Shown: positions 60,257-64,000 of the stretch, piece after piece
How positions within the stretch are numbered: the first letter of the stretch is position 1
Layout: each line of letters starts with the position of its first letter
Assembly (NCBI GenBank): GCA_033239125.1
Contig: BSWB01000001.1
Span: forward strand, 139,172,981-139,236,980
DNA length: 64,000 nt
Direction of reading: 5' to 3'
From: Fagopyrum homotropicum
Lineage: Eukaryota; Streptophyta; Magnoliopsida; Caryophyllales; Polygonaceae
Made by a program: the position numbers and the translations under genes
The notes under the pieces: generated by a model
What the model was told of the DNA's origin: nothing
What the model saw: only the letters and a program-made list of their open reading frames with translations
Database searches by the model: none

Positions 60257-62104
60257 ATGGGCGGATCAAAACGCTCCAAGAAACAATCTGTCAAGCTCTC
60301 GCAGTTCCACCTGAGCCCATCAAAGCAAAGATCTTCCTCAGACCCTCCGAGCCCATACGAAGTCATCCCTGAAGAAATTATACGCTCCAAAAACTTCAGA
60401 ATCTCGAAGGATATGGCCAAGCATGAGTTGGAGATCTCCTCCAAGATATCTTTCCCTCCCCTCCAAACCCCTATTCCAACAAACCTTACAAATGCAACCA
60501 AAGAAGCAAATACCTCTAGCCCTCATGTTGCACCTCTTGCTGCAGCTTCAACCTCTCCTGGCACGATTGCTCCTTCACAAAACCCTCTACCAAACTCCCA
60601 GACCTTCCAGACCTCTCTGCAGACCTCTTTACAGTCCCATGTGGGCGCTCTTCAGGCTCTGGATAATCCTTTCCCTCTTGAAGGTATCCTTGCAAATGTT
60701 TCTGATACTCCTGCAACAACACAAAACCCTACAAATTGCTCTATAGATGCACCCCCATCTATTATGTTGCATGCTACTATTCAACAGTCTATCCCACCTA
60801 CTTCTCGTGATATCCCTAACGGCCATACCAATACCAAAAATCCTCAACCCAATGCTAGTGTTGATTCTTCCTCCGGCATGCCCTCACCAGTAGACCCATC
60901 AACTACCCTCACCAAACTCAAAAGTGTCGACCTTTCTGACGCCCCTTCACATTCCAGCCCACTAAACTCCGAAAACCCAAAAGACTCATTTCGAGACATT
61001 CTCATTAAAGGCACGTCTTGGAACCTTATCCCCCTTCCCTTCACCCAAGGAATTGATGACGGCATCATTCATTTTTCAAATGATGATGTCTCTGACACCA
61101 TGTCCAAGTGGCACCTATCTCTTGTGGGCTTTCCCCTAGGAAGCCCTTTGGCCTACCAACGTATGTCAAACTTCGGCAGCAATTCCTGGAACAACGTATC
61201 TCCACCAAAAATCCTTCGAAATGACAGGGGAGTATTTGTCTTTCACTTTAACTCCGAACATGATCTTAACATTGTGCTTCAAGGCAGCCCTTGGTTCATA
61301 AATGGCTCTACTACCCTCCTTCTTAAGAGATGGACTCACGACTTGGCTCTTGACTACTCGAGTCTCTCCTCAGTCCCGGTTTGGGCAACCTTCCATGATT
61401 TGGACTATAGGTTCTAGTCTCCTACCATGCTCGCAAAGATCGGTTCAGCACTTGGAGTGCCACTCCTCACTGATTCTAGCTCCGCAAATCAGGATAGACT
61501 CGGATATGCAAAGATCCTTGTTGAACTGCTTGCGTCAAAGCCTCTCTTACGTGAAATCACTTTCATGGGCCAGGATGGAGAAAAAATAAGCCAAAAAGTT
61601 ACTTACGAGTGGCTCCCTGAGCACTGCCCCAAATGTCTTCTATTCGAACACCGATGTCGGTCCACAAAAAACCCACCGGCTGTCCCTCGAACCAGCCCTC
61701 CCCTACGCCGTCCCCCTCCACCTTCAAACCTTGGCCCTTTACTTCCCACTCCGGATGCCTCCCTCCTGATCAAGAAGGATCAACATAAAGAACACTATAA
61801 TTCTAATCTTTCTACTCCAAACAACTTCCCCACAAGCAATATCCAAACAACACAAAACCATGCTGATGATCTTGCAAAAGATCCTGAAAGTATGTCCGCT
61901 ATCTCCCCAACTCATCTACATCAACCACCTCATCTACCCCCACCATCGGCCCCCCCAAAATCCACACCACCTGAACCTTCTACCCCAACAAACCCTGCCG
62001 ACCCTCTAACATCTACTCCCCCTCAAAACATGAAAGCATCAAGGATGCAATCTCAAACCACAAGAATCATTGATGAATCTAAAAGTTTGTGCTTGGAACA
62101 TTAG
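60257..62104 (+). pseudogene. LINE A ORF1, best-preserved copy (copy 3)
   Basis: Open from ATG 60257 to the shared amber at 61415-61417, then open again from ATG 61427 to TAG 62102-62104 (225 codons), in the same frame. The only interruption is therefore one TAG at a tryptophan position. The A-run at 61581-61586 has six A, so the knuckle EHCPKCLLFEHRC is in frame, preceded by the LINE B-like EWLPEHCP (copies 1 and 2 read EWL-L). ORF1 overlaps ORF2 by 32 nt, with ORF2 in the +1 frame. Confidence 0.82.
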
Positions 62105-64000
62105 AGGGCTCAATCACCCCAACAAGCAACGTTCTATCCGGGACATAGTATGTCGCCACAATCTAGATGTCATTGTTGTGCTCGAAACCAAGGTTCTGGA
62201 CAACAAAATGGATAAACTAGCAAACCTTATTCCAAGTTGGAATCACACATCAAATGTCCTCCCTAACCAAACATGCCGCATTTGGGTCTGGTGGAACCCG
62301 GTTAGTCTCCACATGACCACTATTCTGTCAAATGATCAACTCATTCACTGCAAAATCTCTCCCCCCTCTCCTATCTCAGACTCTACATCCCAATCAAGTC
62401 TCGCATGTACCTTCGTATATGCCCATAACACCCCTGATCTCCGAAAACCCCTCTGGGATTGCATCTCTACCATAAACCTTCTCACCACAAACTACCCATG
62501 GGTACTCCTTGGGGACTTCAACACCACTCTAAACCCCACCGAAAAGTTAGCGGCATGCCCCAACCCCTCCTCTCAACAATCACAAGAACTCGCGGAATGC
62601 TTTACCTCAAACTCCTTGACGGACCACCCTTTCTCTGGTTGCGCCTTCACTTGGAACAACAAGCAACTTGCTAATCGTATTTGGTGTAAACTAGATCGTG
62701 TTCTCACAAGCCACACCTGGGCTAACACTTTTCCAAACTCCTTTGTGTGCTTTCACAATCCCTCTACCTCGGACCACTCTCCTGGGCTTCTCTTCCTCAA
62801 CGACAATCCCATTCAGGCTAAGCGCCAGTTCCGGTTCAACAATGCTTGGGCCGGCCACGAGAATTTCACCAATTCTGTATCCAATGCCTGGATGCAATCG
62901 AGCGGCCCTCCCAACAATGGCTATATGCACGATCTACTGCAAAGACTCAAGCGCCTCAAACCAATCCTCAAGAGATTCCCAAGTGAAAAAATGGAGACCT
63001 TCCACACCACTATTGCCAACCTGAAGGATGCCCTAAACACCACTCAAACTGGCCTCCAAGCCGCGCCTTTTGACCCTCACCTCCTCCTTCAAGAAAAGAC
63101 CGTCACTTCCCAACTCAACTCGAGTATGTGCTCATTGCGATCCACCCTCGCTCAGCTCTCTAAAGCTGCTTGGATAAAAAACGGTGACCAATGTAACGAA
63201 TATTTCTTCAAGAGCATTGTCAGCAGACGTGCTTTAAATTCCATTAAGATCCTAAAAGATCCCCAAAATCTTGGCAGCGGTTACACCCATGATCCCACTA
63301 GAATCTCAACCATCCTCGTCAACCACTTCTCTTCAATCCTAAACCCACCTACCCCTCACAATCCGCTCAACTTATTTCCTGACTGCACCCTTCCAAAAAT
63401 ACCACATGACCTTATCCCAAATCTTTGCTCCACTGTCAATCCGGAGGAAATCAAAAACACCCTCTTCGGCTTCGGTGATTGCAAAGCGCCGGGTCTGGAC
63501 GGTTTCAATGCTTTCTTCTTCAAAGAAACATGGCATACTACTGGCTTCACCTTTACTAATGCAATCAACGAATTCTTCCTCAAGGGCACCTTCCCTCATC
63601 AAGTGAACCACACGTCAATCTCTTTGATTGCTAAGAAGGATGGACCAACTCTCCCTTCGGACTTCTGGCCTATCTCTTGTTGCAACACTTCGTACAAAGT
63701 GATTACGAAGATCCTTCCTTCTCGGCTAAATGCTGCTCTCCCTTCTATCATCGGTAGATACCAGGGAGCTTTCGTAAAGGGTAGATCAATCAAGCACAAC
63801 ATCCTCATTTGTAATGAGCTTCTCAAAAGCTATTCTAGACGCCACATGTCCCCTAGATGCACCATGAAAATCGACATTGCAAAGGCCTTCGACATGATCG
63901 ACCACCATTTCATCCTCAATTGTCTAGGTCGAATGGGATTCCCTGAAAGCTTCATCAAAGTCATCCGTACTTGCATCACGACACCCTCATATTCCATCAA
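62073..64000 (+). CDS. LINE A ORF2, open to the window end (copy 3)
   Basis: Open for about 642 codons from ATG 62073 through the endonuclease and RT motif A (KIDIAKAFD) with no stop. The RT is nonetheless altered at conserved places: APGLDG for APGPDG near 63490, and FWPIS for FRPIS near 63665, where the arginine is strongly conserved in LINE RTs. Whether the 2-nt insertion and the second amber of copies 1 and 2 are present lies beyond the window. Confidence 0.85.
   Translation, partial: MNLKVCAWNIRGLNHPNKQRSIRDIVCRHNLDVIVVLETKVLDNKMDKLANLIPSWNHTSNVLPNQTCRIWVWWNPVSLHMTTILSNDQLIHCKISPPSPISDSTSQSSLACTFVYAHNTPDLRKPLWDCISTINLLTTNYPWVLLGDFNTTLNPTEKLAACPNPSSQQSQELAECFTSNSLTDHPFSGCAFTWNNKQLANRIWCKLDRVLTSHTWANTFPNSFVCFHNPSTSDHSPGLLFLNDNPIQAKRQFRFNNAWAGHENFTNSVSNAWMQSSGPPNNGYMHDLLQRLKRLKPILKRFPSEKMETFHTTIANLKDALNTTQTGLQAAPFDPHLLLQEKTVTSQLNSSMCSLRSTLAQLSKAAWIKNGDQCNEYFFKSIVSRRALNSIKILKDPQNLGSGYTHDPTRISTILVNHFSSILNPPTPHNPLNLFPDCTLPKIPHDLIPNLCSTVNPEEIKNTLFGFGDCKAPGLDGFNAFFFKETWHTTGFTFTNAINEFFLKGTFPHQVNHTSISLIAKKDGPTLPSDFWPISCCNTSYKVITKILPSRLNAALPSIIGRYQGAFVKGRSIKHNILICNELLKSYSRRHMSPRCTMKIDIAKAFDMIDHHFILNCLGRMGFPESFIKVIRTCITTPSYSI

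Larger units (their letters stand above)
52816..64000. repeat. Tandem 26.4-kb unit, copy 3 (partial)
   Basis: This copy runs from the junction to the window end, inside the LINE A reverse transcriptase. It keeps the 28-bp segment (56541-56568) missing from copy 2. It is close to copy 2 up to about 60.6 kb and then differs more often, including an intact A-run at 61581-61586 where copies 1 and 2 share a one-base deletion. Confidence 0.96.
60151..64000 (+). mobile_element. LINE A (copy 3, cut by the window end)
   Basis: The most diverged of the three LINE A copies. It shares the ORF1 amber but not the ORF1 frameshift, and carries several private amino-acid changes in the RT. Confidence 0.9.

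Noticed and set aside
1..64000. tRNA, rRNA or organelle DNA
   Set aside because: No cloverleaf, rRNA core or operon-like gene order was seen on either strand; the content is nuclear repeat DNA.

Overview
The window looks like nuclear DNA from a flowering plant, probably a eudicot. It is AT-rich outside the transposons, has short exons bounded by GT-AG introns, and carries plant-type L1-clade LINEs (DUF4283 ORF1, zf-RVT carboxy end), a hAT element with an 8-bp target duplication, a CACTA-type terminus and a Ty3-like LTR. One gene fragment is recognisable, the heavy-metal-binding domain of a chloroplast copper ATPase (PAA1-like). I see no complete host gene.

The whole window is a tandem array of one unit of about 26.4 kb: copy 1 at 1-26410, copy 2 at 26411-52815 and copy 3 at 52816-64000 (cut by the window end). 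The phase of the unit is arbitrary, because the window starts inside the array and a minus-strand gene fragment runs across each junction.

Order within a unit (copy 1 coordinates): exons of an unrecognised minus-strand gene (698-1324); two PAA1-like exons (1945-2372) and two leader exons with a TATA box (2983-3440), all minus strand; a quiet stretch; a 5'-truncated minus-strand LINE relic (4330-5040); a short dispersed repeat in several copies; a two-exon plus-strand gene fragment (5341-5690); a hypothetical minus-strand gene (6330-7272); two head-to-tail LINEs, A (about 7337-12807) and B (about 12808-17369); a diverged second copy of the minus-strand leader region (17375-17850 and 20064-20445), split by an LTR-like block (17857-19985) holding a 33-bp x3 repeat; a 1164-bp hAT element (20654-21817) splitting an ORF; a second LINE family relic, D (about 22100-24155), with a 205-bp internal triplication; a degenerate minisatellite; a CACTA terminus rich in hairpins (25393-25781); and a terminal exon (26159-26368).

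The elements form layers of different age. The leader region duplicated long ago and was then hit by the LTR and the hAT. LINE B appears to have landed next to LINE A's tail. The finished mosaic was amplified in tandem recently. The premature stops in the LINEs are mostly TGG to TAG at CTGG sites, which points to CHG-methylation decay of silenced DNA. LINE A is the least damaged: its endonuclease and reverse transcriptase motifs are intact in copies 1 and 2, while copy 3 keeps the best ORF1. No copy seen is fully intact.
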